64,000 nucleotides of DNA from Gigaspora rosea (GCA_003550325.1 QKWP01001140.1:63802-127801); one strand, 5' to 3'. Shown: positions 12,214 to 23,710, counted from the stretch's first letter. Notes: a model not told the origin generated them from the sequence alone. Numbers and translations: made by a program.

Positions 12214-12632
12214 TTTTTTTTTAAACAACAAAAAAGCTGTAAGAATATCTTCTAATTCTATATGACTTTCAACTTGTATTATATTACCAGAAAGATTAAA
12301 GCTAAGAAATATTTATTAATTGTATTTACCCAAATTTAGGTATTGTGTTTTGTATTACTATTTTAGAGTAATCTATCATATAATTAATATCTTTTTGTAA
12401 AGGTGCTTAAAAGTAAGACTAAAAAAAAAGTTAAAAAGATACTAATACTATTTATTAATAAATCTAAAAATAAAACAAAATCTTATTACTATTCTTGGTT
12501 TGAACTTCTTCAATGTTATTCATCTCAAAAGTATCAATATTATTATTAGCATTATCAAGAGATATATCAGATACAAAGAAAACATCAACCTCATTATTTT
12601 CTTTATCTATTTGTGTAGCTGTTCTAAAATCC
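12214..12632 (-). pseudogene. Possible decayed coding fragments, unrecognised
   Basis: On the minus strand 12632-12462 reads as 56 open codons rich in D, N and E (it includes VDVFFVSDISLDNANNN). It is preceded by TTGTTAG, which could be a splice acceptor. Further down, a second acidic piece (SGNIIQVESHIELEDILT) lies in another frame. There is no start codon and I recognise no domain. Composition differs from the random AT-rich ORFs around it, which is the only reason to list it. Confidence 0.3.
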
Positions 12633-12639
12633 TAACAAT

Positions 12640-12850
12640 CTATTTTAATTTTTGGCAAAAAAGTGAAGAAAATATTTAAACAAATGAGAAAATAAATCAA
12701 ATGAAGGAGAGAAAATACAGTAAATTAATTAAAGACAGAAATAAATCTGACAAAAGAAAAATAAATTAAATAAAAGAAAGAAAATAAATTAAACAAAGAA
12801 AAAGAATAAATCAAATAGAAGTGAGAAATTAATTAATTAAAAAAATTTTT
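12640..12850. repeat. Purine-rich degenerate repeat
   Basis: Strand-biased run of AAATAAATTAAA, GAAAG and AGAAAATAAATT words with loose spacing of about 28 bases. Low complexity, no ORF. Confidence 0.6.
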
Positions 12851-13180
12851 ATTTATATAAATATCAATTAAACTTTTTTAGTACTTAATACAGTTAGAAA
12901 TTTTTTTATATTTGGACAGTGTTAATTGCTCCATTTATGGTATAGGATTATTGATTAGATGATTCTAGAATCTTTATTACACAAAATACAGACTTATTAT
13001 TACTGTATATGCTTTAGCACGTAAGTATTTACTATAAATAATTAATTCACAACTGTAAAAATTTACTTATAAGCTAGGTTTAGGCCACAGATAAGTATTT
13101 AAATTGTATTTAGATATATGTCTGAGTTTTTAACAATAGATTTAAGCAATTAAAGTTTTTAGTTATGTAAAAAGTTTCCA

Positions 13181-13694
13181 TTAAGGGTAGAGTCCGGTAG
13201 ATCATTTTATTATATGATTTGCATGTCCGATTAAAATTTTTATAAAAAATTGAAAGATGTTACTAATAAAACTTTTTATGATTATATTTAATTTTTATTA
13301 AAATTTTATAGTATATATATTAAAACATGCTTTTTATAATGGTATAAATTTTAATAGTTAAAATATTTAAAAAAAATATACTTGTATATATTGTAAAGTT
13401 TTCTGTAGTGGCCTCAAATTCCCTGTAGTTACACAAAATTATTAATTTGATTGGTTTATATCACATGATTATCATATAATAAAAATAATACCTAATCTTT
13501 AAATATAGATTTCTCATTAAATATTTAACCAATTTTAATGATTTTACTACCATTAGAATCAGAAAAACCTATTCTACAAACTCTACTTAAAAATCTAAAA
13601 TAATTAACTTGATAAAATTTTTTAAAATATTGAAAATAAAAAAAAATTTATCATGGTCATATGAAAAATGATCTACATTGGACTCTACCCTTAA
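13181..13694. mobile_element. 514-bp MITE, TTAA-flanked
   Basis: The ends TTAAGGGTAGAGTCCGGTAG and the complement of TTAAGGGTAGAGTCCAATGT continue inward through GATCATTTT...ATATGA. TTAA stands at both ends, so the target could be TTAA or TA. An inverted, truncated relative is at 34019-34200, sharing TTTTTCTGATTCTAA and AATCATTAAAATTGG. No ORF. Confidence 0.8.
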
Positions 13695-14020
13695 ATTTAA
13701 TAAAGATAAAATTATAGTCTCATCTTTAATATTAAAAAAAAATTTACTTATAAGCGAATATATGTATTTTTACTATTTATTGTTAGAACTAGTTATATTA
13801 ACTATGCACATTTTAAATTATATAAACAGAAACAGTTAACAGAAAATAAAAGATTAAGATGTTATATATAAAATTTAAAGAAGTTTACTGCAGTACTGTT
13901 TAACATGCTATTATAGTAACAATATGTTTAATTAATGCTTATGCTACATATTCTAATTATTATAGAGTTAAACTGCCAAACAATTAGATTATTAAGTATT
14001 ACTTTGGGTTAAATAATATC

Positions 14021-14300
14021 AGAATACTAGCAGATTTAAATAAATCAATCCAAAACAATGCAGATATATTAAAAAATTGTAGTGCAATATAATTTTAAGA
14101 TGAACAGATATGATAAATTATTAGAAATTAATCCAAATAATGCAAATGTATTATAGGCCATAGGAAACTTATTTAATATGAAAAGATATAAAGAATCACT
14201 AGCAGGCTTAAATAATTTATTAGAAATTAATCCAAATAATATAAACATATTAGAAACCTGTAGAGGAACTTACTATATGATAATGAACAGATATTGTTGA
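14021..14300 (+). pseudogene. Decayed TPR-repeat gene fragment
   Basis: From an ATG at 14100 the frame reads repeated helix-turn-helix units with RYDKLLEINPNNANVL, then MKRYKESLAGLNNLLEINPN, then NRYC and a stop at 14298-14300. These are tetratricopeptide repeats, about 34 residues apart, with P at the usual end-of-helix position. An in-frame TAG sits at 14154-14156. An earlier unit (LADLNKSIQNNADIL, 14030-14075) is in a different frame. TPR proteins form protein-binding scaffolds; this copy is dead, with at least one frameshift and one stop. I see no full gene around it. Confidence 0.75.
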
Positions 14301-15690
14301 CCTATAAAACTTTACAAAAACGGGCATAACTTTTGAACCAGTGATTCAAATTCGATAAAACCACCACCATTCAACTCAGCTCACCGCGATGGTTTGAATT
14401 AGCTATTGTACGTCCAAGTACAACCTCTGGTTGCCAAGATAGGAGTCATCAAACATTTATTATTATATTTATTCTTTGATCAGCAATCTGATTGGCTAGG
14501 CGATTACTGTGGGCAAAAATGTTAGATCTGACAGATCTGAAAGATGTAGCTTATATTCTAGATATCTCATATATTATATTTATATCATTTATTACATATA
14601 TTACATTTATTATAATTATACTATATATTTTATTAATAGTAGTTGTGGTATATATTACACATGTAAAAGATATTGACCATTACATTTGTAAAATTTCAAA
14701 AAGTATAAAAGTGGCTGATGTGGACCCCAAGTTCAATATCGAGTCTTCATACTCTTTCAATAATAAATACAACTATTTACCATACAAATTAAACAGTAAT
14801 AGTAACCTCATATACTTTTAATTGTAGCTTTTTTCATAATTGCAAATTGCCTTAAATCTTCTTTGTTAAGTTTTCTTAAAAATGTCATATTGATTTAGAT
14901 ATACCACAGTAACAAAGTTTGAGGTTACACAAAGTGTTCACTGTCTAAAATCACTCTAGTTACCTAATATCTTTGAAGAAGTGGAGTAGTTATCTAATAA
15001 ATAACTCATTTATTCTAATAAAGAATCGTGCCTTCATACACCTATTTATTAAATAAACTGAAACATGTGTCTTCATACATGTGTAACCCGATTATAATCA
15101 ATTATAATTGTTAGTGATTATCGATATTGATCATGTGACTGCTGCACGTTCCATAGAGATTAGTATTTTTAGTTATAGTTTATTAAAAACTGTTTACGAT
15201 TATCTGTATCTTCATATACATTTAACCGTTTTGCCTCTTTCATAAAGGCAAATCACATAAAAACCTCTATATGCGCTCACGTTAAATTACTAAGCACATG
15301 AGGTATTCAATTATTTTAAACCCCAGTTTCACTAAACCATTTTAGAGGTGGTTTGAGTGCAACATTAGTATAATGATGTATAAGTGATGAGTATAGATAG
15401 TATGATGCAAGTATATTAATAATTAATAAATAAGGCATCGATCCTGAGGGGGAAGTGCTAGCTTTCACGTTCTTAATAGTTTACGCTTTAATTTTGTGTT
15501 AAAGAACTTGTGTGCTCGCATATTTCTTAGTGAATAAACTTATCTGAGTGAAGTATCTTATAGGTGGTAGTACCTGAACGATACGTCAATTATCGTACTG
15601 CCAAGTGAATGAACTTTGGTAGCAAAAATCCCATGAAGATAGTCTGAGTGACTACGTGACAATAAAATAATAGAAAAGATTATAGAAGCA
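14301..15690. other. Geneless stretch
   Basis: 14519-14821 is open (100 codons, a long I/Y-rich hydrophobic run) but looks like AT-rich chance rather than a gene. 15350-15660 is less AT-rich than its surroundings (GATCCTGAGGGGGAAGTGC near 15440) but gives no ORF or recognisable RNA. Confidence 0.45.
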
Positions 15691-15814
15691 GAATTATTTT
15701 GTAATACATAGATTACTTTTCCTGTAACTTCTAATTACTAACTATATAATGTTTGCCATCTTTGTGGTCTTATGAAAAATATTGTTTACTAATATATAAT
15801 ACAGTAATATATAT

Positions 15815-15988
15815 TGTGACTTATTTTGATATAAAATTTGAAAATTTTTTTTGGATGTTTTTTGTTTTTGTCATATAGGATTAGGGTAGGGTTTGGGTGT
15901 AGATTTCATATTTATAGAGTATATGTAGATTTTAGCAGGGCTTATAGTTTCAAATCGAGACCCCAAAACTTCAGCATCAGCCGTGACA
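15815..15988 (+). mobile_element. CAGCCGTGACA element, 5'-truncated copy
   Basis: Matches 60595-60766 in the same strand sense: ATTTTGATATAAAATTT, GGGTAGGGTTTGGGTGTAGA, TTTAGCAGGGCTTATAGTTT, CAGCATCAGCCGTGACA. The left TIR of the full copy is missing. TATAT stands on both sides (15810-15814, 15989-15993) and may be a 5-bp target duplication or chance in AT-rich DNA. Confidence 0.6.
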
Positions 15989-16100
15989 TATATTATCATG
16001 AATTGGATGATGCTAATCATCTGATTGGTTAAGGTTAGGGAGATTAGCCAATCGGATTTTTAGATTTTAATGACCATTCGATCTAGTTGTCCTTATTTGG

Positions 16101-16383
16101 AGGATGGCTAAAGCCAGGTGCGTTTATATGTTTTTGATTATTTAATTAAAATTAGGGTAAGGGTTAGTTAGGGGTTAGGTTTAGGGCTTGACTTATAAGT
16201 AAAATTGTCTTCCTGCCATTTTTTATTAATGCTCCTAGACATGTTTAGACACTCGTTTTTTGTATTTTCGGCATTTTTCACTTTTTTTCTTTGTTTTTGT
16301 CTCATCGGGCTGATCCGTAAAGATCAAATTTTACGATTTGATTGGCTTTCTATCACGTGAACACACCTGGCTTTAGATGACTG
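16101..16383. mobile_element. 283-bp element with 10-bp target duplication
   Basis: CCTTATTTGG is present on both sides (16091-16100, 16384-16393). The other E copies have this word once (about 41498-41507, and inverted near 60418-60427), which gives an empty-site reference. The ends are GGATGGCTAAAGCCAGGTG and the complement of TCATCTAAAGCCAGGTGTG. The interior holds an interstitial GGGTAAGGGTTAGTTAGGGG run. A duplication of 9-10 bp suggests a Mutator-like MITE. No ORF. Confidence 0.8.
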
Positions 16384-16492
16384 CCTTATTTGGACATCAA
16401 AAATGATGATTTGTGAAACATCGGAGACAATGCTTATGTGCTTACATTTGTAATTACATCAACCAGTCAAAGCGTAAATTTATATGAAACTA

Positions 16493-17240
16493 AAAAAAAA
16501 AGTCCCTAATGCAAAATGGTCTTTTTTATTGCTTTTTATTTATATATATATAGCTGGACATTTCCGAATGCCTGTTTTACTTTTAAAGAAAATTTTTTAT
16601 CAATAAATGTTTATACTCCTAAGATTTACTGCAACAAAAAATACATCGATAAAAAAAATATTTAATCAATATTTTATTTATAAAAAACATATATTTTAGC
16701 TATTATTGGAGATATAGCCGCATTACAAAATATGATAAAAATCGTTTGTTGCCGCTATCTAGGTACGAAAATATACTTAAATAAGTAAAGGCGAACATAT
16801 AGCAGGATATTATTATTTTAATATTTATTAGATTCAGAGTCTAATGAATATCTCCGAAAATTGTCGAGAAATTCGTTGAATTGCAGTATCAATAATTCCG
16901 ATAAAATGCATAGCATTGTCTTCTTTGAATCATTAATTTTCTTATATTCAAAGGATACTATTTACTTTAAATTAATTTTGATCCCACAAATTCATTTTTA
17001 ACGGTTAGAACAAACTTAAAATCGTGATATGATTTAAAGCAACCAAACATAGGATTATACGCATATCTTTTTTTAACAACCGGGAGACTGAATGTAAAAC
17101 CTTTTTTAAATATATGAGTGAGTCAATAGAAATTAATCAATTTTTTATAATAAGAGCTTTAAACAATAATAGACGTAATCAAATTTGATAAAAATTTTTT
17201 AAATAAATAAAAATATTTATCGAATTTGGTCAAGTTTTTG
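16493..17240 (+). repeat. Dispersed family R, copy 1
   Basis: Shares with 38976-40150 the words ACTTTTAAAGAAAAT, TACTGCAACAAAAA, GGAGATATA, GCTATCTAGGTA.GAAAATAT, ATTGTCTTCTTTGAATCAT and AATCGTGATATGATTTAAAG. The same sequence occurs inverted at 49735-50580 and 54050-55475. No ORF of note. Confidence 0.75.
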
Positions 17241-18957
17241 TTGTTCTAATTGGCAAAACCAATCATAGAAACCCATCTTTACTATGTTTAATATATTATG
17301 AACTTTTAAACATTGGTAATGCAAAATGAATTACTTTATATGTCATATTTCAATTAATAACTGGTGGAACAAGCTGTTTAAACCCATAAGCACAAGTTTA
17401 GAAGTTTAATTACCATTTTTTAATCGTAAAGTTGTATGATATTATATTTTATGGTAGCATTCTCGCTTTTAAGTTTATTTATGCAACCGGGACAAATATC
17501 CTATTAGTTCACTTTGTCACATTAATAAATAATAAAGATATTCAATATATTTCCTACCATATTTTGATTCAACATGTTATTCTAGTCAATCAAATTTCGT
17601 TTTAACACAAAATTATCTACAATTTTGCTGGTACATAATTTGCGGCTATTCGAATTTTATAATCAGTGGCATAAAAGATAATTTTCACTGTTTTAGTGAA
17701 TTGACAGGATTACGAAAATTTTGAGAACCTATTAGTAAGTTTCATTGCTATGTACAGTACATTTTTAAATTACTGCCCGAATTAATCTTAAACAGGCATA
17801 ACTTTAGCAATGCTTAACGCTAGCGACTTCGAAATTTTATTGTAATTAAACGTAAAATCTTTTTATTTTTTACTAATTAAAAAATTGAAGACAATTTCAA
17901 AAATTATCTAAATTAAATTTGTTTATTTGTTCAAAAGCATGGTAAAGAATATTTTAATAATCCGCTTTTGTTCAGTATAAAGTTAATGATATAACAATAT
18001 ATGGGTAATTTCATCACTTCTGATACATCATATATGTATAAGATATGTTAACAAAATTTATAACCAATGTTCTAATTAATTAGTATAAAAACAAAGCAAT
18101 ACTTATGGGAAAAAATATATATCAATATAAACTTACACATATATATATATTGCAAACTAGCTATATACTCTATTTTATCAATTTGCAAAATTATAAAGAA
18201 TAAAACTAAATGTCGAAATAAGGAATTCGTTACATATAAAACTTTTTTTTTTATTATGTAAACTGTGTTTGCTCATTAATAGAAAAATGTTTGTAGTGAA
18301 ATTTTACATATTTTCTAGAATTTTTTGTAAAAATCGGATAATTTTTTATTAATACGATTTTTAATCTAAATACTTATTAAAAAAAATCTAGTTTTTTTTT
18401 ATTAAAATCTTTAAAATTCAAAATAAATAAAATATTATTAATAAACCTTATTTAAATTATTAATCAAAAATTTTTAAATATTTCAAAATATAAAATAGTA
18501 AAATTTGATATTAATATGTAAAAATTTTTCTCATAAAACTTTCAAATTTATAGACGGATCAAAGAAGGATGTGCGAAAAAAATTTACTAAAATTTCGAAT
18601 AGTGATTCTTCGAATTAAATTCGAAAATTAATGAGAAAATTTTTTAGATATCTTTATCAAAATTTCAGGCTATATATTTTCGACCATAACGAACAACTTT
18701 TACTTAATAGCTTAGTTAGGTTAACAACAAGGATTTTTCGATATTCGCGATTAAATATTTATTAAAATTTTTTTAAAATCATAAAAATTTTTTTGACTTG
18801 CAATTAAAATGAAAAACGTATTAGTAAAAAGTTTTTCAATTTTCATGAAAATTAAATAATATATGCAAAATATCTCCAGAAACATTTTTTAATTAATACC
18901 CAAATAACATTTACATAATAAAAAAAACTTTTGTATGTAGTGATTTCACCGCACGGG
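17241..18957. other. Geneless AT-rich stretch downstream of the transposase
   Basis: Nothing recognisable. There are long A/T runs and no repeat family seen elsewhere in the window. I looked here for a terminal inverted repeat pairing with 20570-20760 and found none convincing. Confidence 0.6.
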
Positions 18958-20466
18958 CTATAAGCGATCGTCAAAATTTTCGTTTTCTGAACAAAAATCA
19001 CAAAAATCTTCGTCCCCTGAGCAAAAATCTAAACTTTCATTGTCACTATCATCACTCTCGTCATATATTTCATCGTCAATCGTTTTCCAATAATTTCTCG
19101 CCTTATCCAAACATTTTTTCCAGCACAAAACAACCATATCTGATTTAATTTCCTCCAGGAAACGACGAAGTAAGGTATTTCGAAGAGAAAGAATATTTGG
19201 TGGCCGTCGTTCCCCTGCAACCTTATTTTTTACAGCTCCCCACACCATTTCAATAGGTTGTAGCTCACAATGATATGGAGGTGTAAAAAGTAGTCGGTGA
19301 CCAAAATTCTTTGCAATAGTGACGGTGGAGAAAGGAATTGACGGTTTTTCATTTTTCGCCAATTCGTATAATTCTGCTTTTGTTATACTTTCGTCAAATT
19401 CAATATTGCGAGCTTCTAACCACGTTTTTGTTGCAGATTTTTTCCAGATAGAAGTTGGTGCAGCCTCAGCACGACGTTTGTGGTATCTTGCTCCATCCAT
19501 ATGAATAGAGCATGGTCCATAATTTGTAACAAGATTTTCGCAGAGTTTTTTAAAAATTTTTTCAAATACTTCCGCGTTAAAATTCCCATGATAATCCACT
19601 TTATCTGGAACAATACCGGCCGCCTTCACTTCATCTGGAACTGTCTTCCATGCTTCTGCATCCTTTTTCTTCCTTCCCTTTCCAGTCGGTGGCTTTGTAG
19701 TAGGGTCCCAAATAANTCCAGTCGGTGGCTTTGTAGTAGGGTCCCAAATAAGAAGAGATTCACGAACAATCTCCCCCTTCACTTGGTTAGTGTTTCCATT
19801 ACGAAAAACGACGATAGCACCAAAAATAACCAACATATTACCTTTTCCATTTTCATAAACCACACCATTTTTCTGAACACAGGTCAAATTACAATTATGG
19901 AGCATATGGCAATACGATTCATCAAGAAAAACTTCTGGAAGAGTAGGGACGTCATTTTGTCCTTGGATATTTTCAAATCGCCAACGAAGATATCGCGCCC
20001 GATACGCAATATTCTGAGGGGCTTCATGAAGAATATTTTGTCTCTCTCCCTTGCCATAATGATATCCAAGCTTTTTTAAATGACGTGAGAGTTGTGATTT
20101 CGAAATCCTTTTAAAGCCCGATTCAAATAATTCTTGGATAAGGAATTTAAGGGAAAGAGGAAAGCCACTTCGATTTGCAGAAATAACTAGGTTGTGAATT
20201 TTATCCACATATTCTGCTTGAAACTCTTTGGGAGCCCGTTGACCTTGTTTTGATAATACAATCTTTCCAGTCCTATTAAAATCAGCAACTAAACGGGCGA
20301 CGGTTGCTTCACCAACTCCTGTTGCCAAGGAAACTTCTTTACGAAGATTGGTGGTTTCCTTTGACTTTAGTTTGGGCATATTTTTTTGAAGATAACGGTG
20401 AACAGATAATACCATTATCTTTTCATTATAAGTTAGGAAAATTAGAGTACGCTCGATTTGGGCCAT
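18958..20466 (-). CDS. IS630/Tc1/mariner-like transposase, DD81E
   Basis: Cut-and-paste transposase, about 502 residues from the chosen Met (MAQIERTLIF; an upstream in-frame Met at 20565 adds 33 hydrophobic residues that look like read-through). Residues 40-66 form an HTH (LRKEVSLATGVGEATVARLV), and 95-135 a second one (SKSQLSRHLKKLGYHYG). Catalytic residues are D182 in FLDESYCHM, D324 in IHMDGARYH and E406 in QPIEMVWGAVK, with 81 residues between the last two instead of the classic 34. The extra length contains a SAP-like helix pair (TWLEARNIEFDESITKAELY). The C-terminus is acidic (DDSDNESLDF). A single N at 19716 lies between two exact 35-bp copies, adding 12 residues in frame; this is probably an assembly scar. 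A related, deleted copy is at 22669-23640. I found no TIRs. Confidence 0.88.
   Translation of the reverse strand: MAQIERTLIFLTYNEKIMVLSVHRYLQKNMPKLKSKETTNLRKEVSLATGVGEATVARLVADFNRTGKIVLSKQGQRAPKEFQAEYVDKIHNLVISANRSGFPLSLKFLIQELFESGFKRISKSQLSRHLKKLGYHYGKGERQNILHEAPQNIAYRARYLRWRFENIQGQNDVPTLPEVFLDESYCHMLHNCNLTCVQKNGVVYENGKGNMLVIFGAIVVFRNGNTNQVKGEIVRESLLIWDPTTKPPTGXIWDPTTKPPTGKGRKKKDAEAWKTVPDEVKAAGIVPDKVDYHGNFNAEVFEKIFKKLCENLVTNYGPCSIHMDGARYHKRRAEAAPTSIWKKSATKTWLEARNIEFDESITKAELYELAKNEKPSIPFSTVTIAKNFGHRLLFTPPYHCELQPIEMVWGAVKNKVAGERRPPNILSLRNTLLRRFLEEIKSDMVVLCWKKCLDKARNYWKTIDDEIYDESDDSDNESLDFCSGDEDFCDFCSENENFDDRL
19681..19751. other. 35-bp exact duplication around one N
   Basis: 19681-19715 and 19717-19751 are identical and joined by a single N at 19716. 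The extra 36 bases keep the transposase frame. The most likely cause is an unmerged overlap at an assembly join. Confidence 0.85.
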
Positions 20467-20765
20467 ATTAAATTGAACAATTGTGAAAATAAAAAATTTT
20501 TTGAAAAAAGAAAGAGATAATTTAAGGTATAGTGCAAACAAATTCATTATTGCATATACATGCACATGCGAATACTACAGCTTGCATTGATCCTTTCAAA
20601 ATTATACTATTTCGTTGTCTAAGAAAAGTAAGTAGAGAAAGCAAAATCATGTGATTAATAAAACTCAAATACACAAAAAAAAATCGATTAGTTTTATGTA
20701 AACCTTTTTAATACTTAGATCAAATTATTAATCTAGTTTTTGCCATTCTAAAGGTGGTGAGATAA

Positions 20766-20922
20766 TTAAATTTGACCCAGTGGAACATTCACAATGTCGA
20801 ATCAAACTTTAGGCGATATTTCTATACGATCTTTGAACTTAGCAGATCATTTAGACCACGTAAACAAAAAATCGGACACCCTTTGAAGATCAATTGTGAG
20901 CGATCCACTGGGTCAAATTTAA
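20766..20922. mobile_element. 157-bp MITE, TIR TTAAATTTGACCCAGTGG
   Basis: Perfect 18-bp terminal inverted repeats (20766-20783, 20905-20922), continuing as imperfect ATTCACAAT/ATTGTGAG arms. The TTAA or TA at the tips may be the target site. A related end (AAATTGGCCCAGTAGAACAT) is at 34172-34195. Confidence 0.85.
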
Positions 20923-22660
20923 CCGTCTTGTTATTTTTAGACCCGCAAAATCTACTAGAACAATTTTAATTAAAATTTTGTGAGAGGTTTGCATATTAAT
21001 AAAACCTCTTTTTGGCCGATTTTAAGTTTTTTTAGTGATATAATTGCGGTACATTTTTCGGGTTGTTTAAGTTTACTAAAATAGTTAATGCAAAAAAAAT
21101 TAAATTTAAATTGCTTTTGCGATGGTTTTTGTTCCTACATGACCTGAAATACTTAAATCTAAAAAAAAAAAAATATATTTTTTTGATTTTATTGTTAATA
21201 TCTTTGGCGAAATCACGGCTATCAATTTTTATTGGAAAATTAAGGAAATTGTTGATCACATTTCTATATCTACAGCGCACTGTTTTATATAAAAAATGAA
21301 GCAGATTACCAGTTACAATTTCACCTATAATGCTAGGCTATACGCTTGCATAGTAGCATCGTATGATGATGTTTTTTGATCGACTTCACATAGTGGAGAA
21401 TTAAGATAATCGAATATTTCCAATTTTTTAATTATCAATTGGATAACTTTGAATGGCCGATTCTCAATAATGAGAAGTCATATTGACCTACTGTTTTTTG
21501 GATTTAAAAGCTTAAAACATAAGGATTATTATAAATAATTTTTAAGGGGGGTTATTTATAAAAATTAGGTGATATGCAATTTTAAATGACATGTATCACA
21601 TTGGTGTATCACGCTTAATGAAATTACCAATATTTGAACCTTAAATTTTTATTATACGTATTAATCTTATTTTACCCCTTGAAGATAAATATATCATTGA
21701 AAATTTTTAACCAACGTTTAGGAAAATACTGTAAGCAATAGTTATATCCTGGGCAGTTTCGTATAATCAGAAATGAAATTTCTGTTGATACACAACTGCC
21801 CAGGACATAATTATTAGATCAACTTCATACTTCAATCACTGGTGGACTGTCTCAAAACATCCTTTGATTTTTTTAAGTATATCAAATAATTTGATCAAGG
21901 TCTATTCAATTTTTCCATAAATTATATTAAGGTTAGGCTGTTGACACCATACAAATTTATAATTATTTCCTTGTTTGCTATTTATGAACTGATTAAAGCA
22001 TAAGTAATAATTATAGGAATTAGCGCCATCTTGGTTATCACCAAAAATTTGATAAAGCCTGTTGGGCAAATAGCAGTTCGTCATGTGCTATTTGTTTGAA
22101 ATTCATATTTGTCTCTGTTGGGTTGGGCCTACTTTTAATAATTGTTGGAGCGCTTAAATTTAGTATGTTTAGTGAACTATCGCAAAAAAGATATGGGATA
22201 TTCGGTAATATATGTTATACGCCTGTTATTTGTTCCTTATTTTTTATGTACTCCCGGTGATTCCTGCAATTTTTAGAATTATTAAGGTTGCTACTTTCAG
22301 AATATACAACTTCACAATATTTATTATTTCCGTGTTTTTATCAAATAATATAAAAGGGAGATACTTTACATCAAAAGAATAGGATATTCGCGCCTTCACA
22401 TAAAAATACGTATTCAATCTAATAATTATTCTTTTTAATTTCATCAACTACATATCTATTTTAGTATGACATGTTCTAAATTATCCGAAAATACACTTTA
22501 CTAGTTTTTAAAATAGGATAATTAAAATAACTAAACATTAGTGTATTGAACATGGGCATTAATTAAATGATTTACAAATCAGAATTACATATAAATCGTA
22601 ACCCCAAAATTTCCTGATTTGAAGATAGGGTAGGTGCTAGCTTAAAATTGAAAAGTTTAT
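20923..22660. other. Geneless stretch with one hairpin
   Basis: TATCCTGGGCAGTT (21746) pairs with AACTGCCCAGGACATA (about 21796-21811), a 14-bp stem around an inner ATCAGAAAT/ATTTCTGTTGAT stem: a tiny MITE or cruciform. Short open frames such as 21902-22084 (minus) were not accepted as genes. Confidence 0.5.
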
Positions 22661-22668
22661 AGTTTATA

Positions 22669-23640
22669 TGGGCCGGTGCAAAAACGTAGATACACGAAAA
22701 TCGGTATGGTACCTAAAATTCTTCACTGATAGAAAATTTGACAATTAATTTATGTGCGACTAAAAATTACAAAAAAGGTAAGTATAATCGATAATCTTAA
22801 TTTAAGGTTTTTTTTTTTGATCAAAAATGGACGTTTTGAAAATAGACCAAAGCCCAATAATTCTTAATAAAAAAAGGATAATTTTTAGCACCCGTCAATA
22901 CTTTTTGGAGTATCGGCAAGGCCAGAAGCAACAAGAACATGTGCAACTACGCAAGCTTGTTGCCACGGTTCTAGGAATTGGTAAGACTACGGTTGCGTGG
23001 GTAATATAAGAGTGAAAATAAATAATTAACAGCACCCAAATTACCTGGCCGCCCGAAAAAAGAACTTAATCCAAATATTGCTGAAGTTATACGCAATTTG
23101 GTTATTTTTGCAAACTCCCCCTTTCTACACCTGTACTGCAGCAGAAACTTGAAGAAGAAGGTCATAAGTTTTCAAAACGGCAGTTACTTTGAATTTTACA
23201 TGTTTTAGGATATTATTACAGGCATGGGGAACGTTTTAATATATTGCATAAGTCAGCAGAAAATGTAGCTTTTCGTGGCTGTTATTTGAGATGGCGTTTT
23301 AGTGCTTTCTATTCGAAACAAATCATTCGAAGCATTTACTGAAAAGGTTAGCTCTAAAACTGTCACGAATCTTTGGAGAAAATCGCTCACCAGGGCAAAG
23401 GAATATAAGAAATATGAATGAATACGTTGCTTTTGTTGAAAACGATAACAAAGATCTTGAAATCGAGAAAATCATTCCCTAGTAAAATTTTTTTTCAATT
23501 TAAAATTTTAATAAAAATTATATTAAAATAAACTTAAAAACCAAAATAATAAATTAAAATTTTAAATACTTGTATTAACTTGGTAAAAAAAATTTTTTAT
23601 CATCACCGTATTGGTGTATCTACATTTTTGCACCGGCCTA
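22669..23640. mobile_element. Internally deleted Tc1/mariner-like element with TIRs
   Basis: Ends GGCCGGTGCAAAAACGTAGA (22671 on) and the complement of GGCCGGTGCAAAAATGTAGA (23607-23638), about 28 bp inverted, with TA at 22667-22668 and 23641-23642. It encloses the remains of a transposase of the same family as 18958-20466. It is a clean example of a non-autonomous derivative made by internal deletion. Confidence 0.88.
22827..23482 (+). pseudogene. Tc1/mariner-like transposase, catalytic core deleted
   Basis: The ATG at 22827 opens 60 codons with the first HTH (VQLRKLVATVLGIGKTTVAW), parallel to residues 41-60 of the intact relative. Past a stop and frameshifts, pieces continue as KLPGRPKKELNPNIAEVI, QKLEEEGHKFSKRQ, GYYYRHGERFNILHKSAENV and GCYLRWRF, which match residues 80-163 there. 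The sequence then jumps to NLWRKSLTRAKEYKKYE, which matches the far C-terminus (LCWKKCLDKARNYWKT). The roughly 260 residues holding D, D and E are gone, so it cannot be active. It lies between the TIRs of 22669-23640. Confidence 0.85.
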
Positions 23641-23654
23641 TACTAAAATTTGAC

Positions 23655-23710
23655 AAGGAATATTCGGTCGGTCGATTTCGGTCAACCGTTTTATGACCGT
23701 TAGCCGTATC
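23655..23710. repeat. GGTCGGTC/GACCG-rich fragment
   Basis: CGGTCGGTCGATTTCGGTC, then AACCGTTTTATGACCGTTAG. These resemble the subterminal repeats of the hAT element at 30644-35050 and may be a stray end of that family. Confidence 0.4.

Larger units (their letters stand above)
15690..16480 (-). repeat. Dispersed family E, copy 2 (inverted)
   Basis: In reverse complement this matches 60260-60880 in E4. The shared words are CCACAAAGATGGCAAACATT, AGTTAGTAATTAGAAGT, CCTAACCTTAACCAATCAGA and CGGTGTTTCACAAATT-like sequence. Two later insertions sit in it (15815-15988 and 16101-16383). Confidence 0.75.

Noticed and set aside
14492..14821. Possible membrane protein of about 100 codons
   Set aside because: The first codon is not ATG, the hydrophobic run is I/Y/T-rich as expected of AT-rich chance, and no copy or homologous style was seen.
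21902..22084. 60-codon minus-strand ORF with protein-like composition
   Set aside because: No second exon, domain or copy; the overlapping frame looks equally protein-like.
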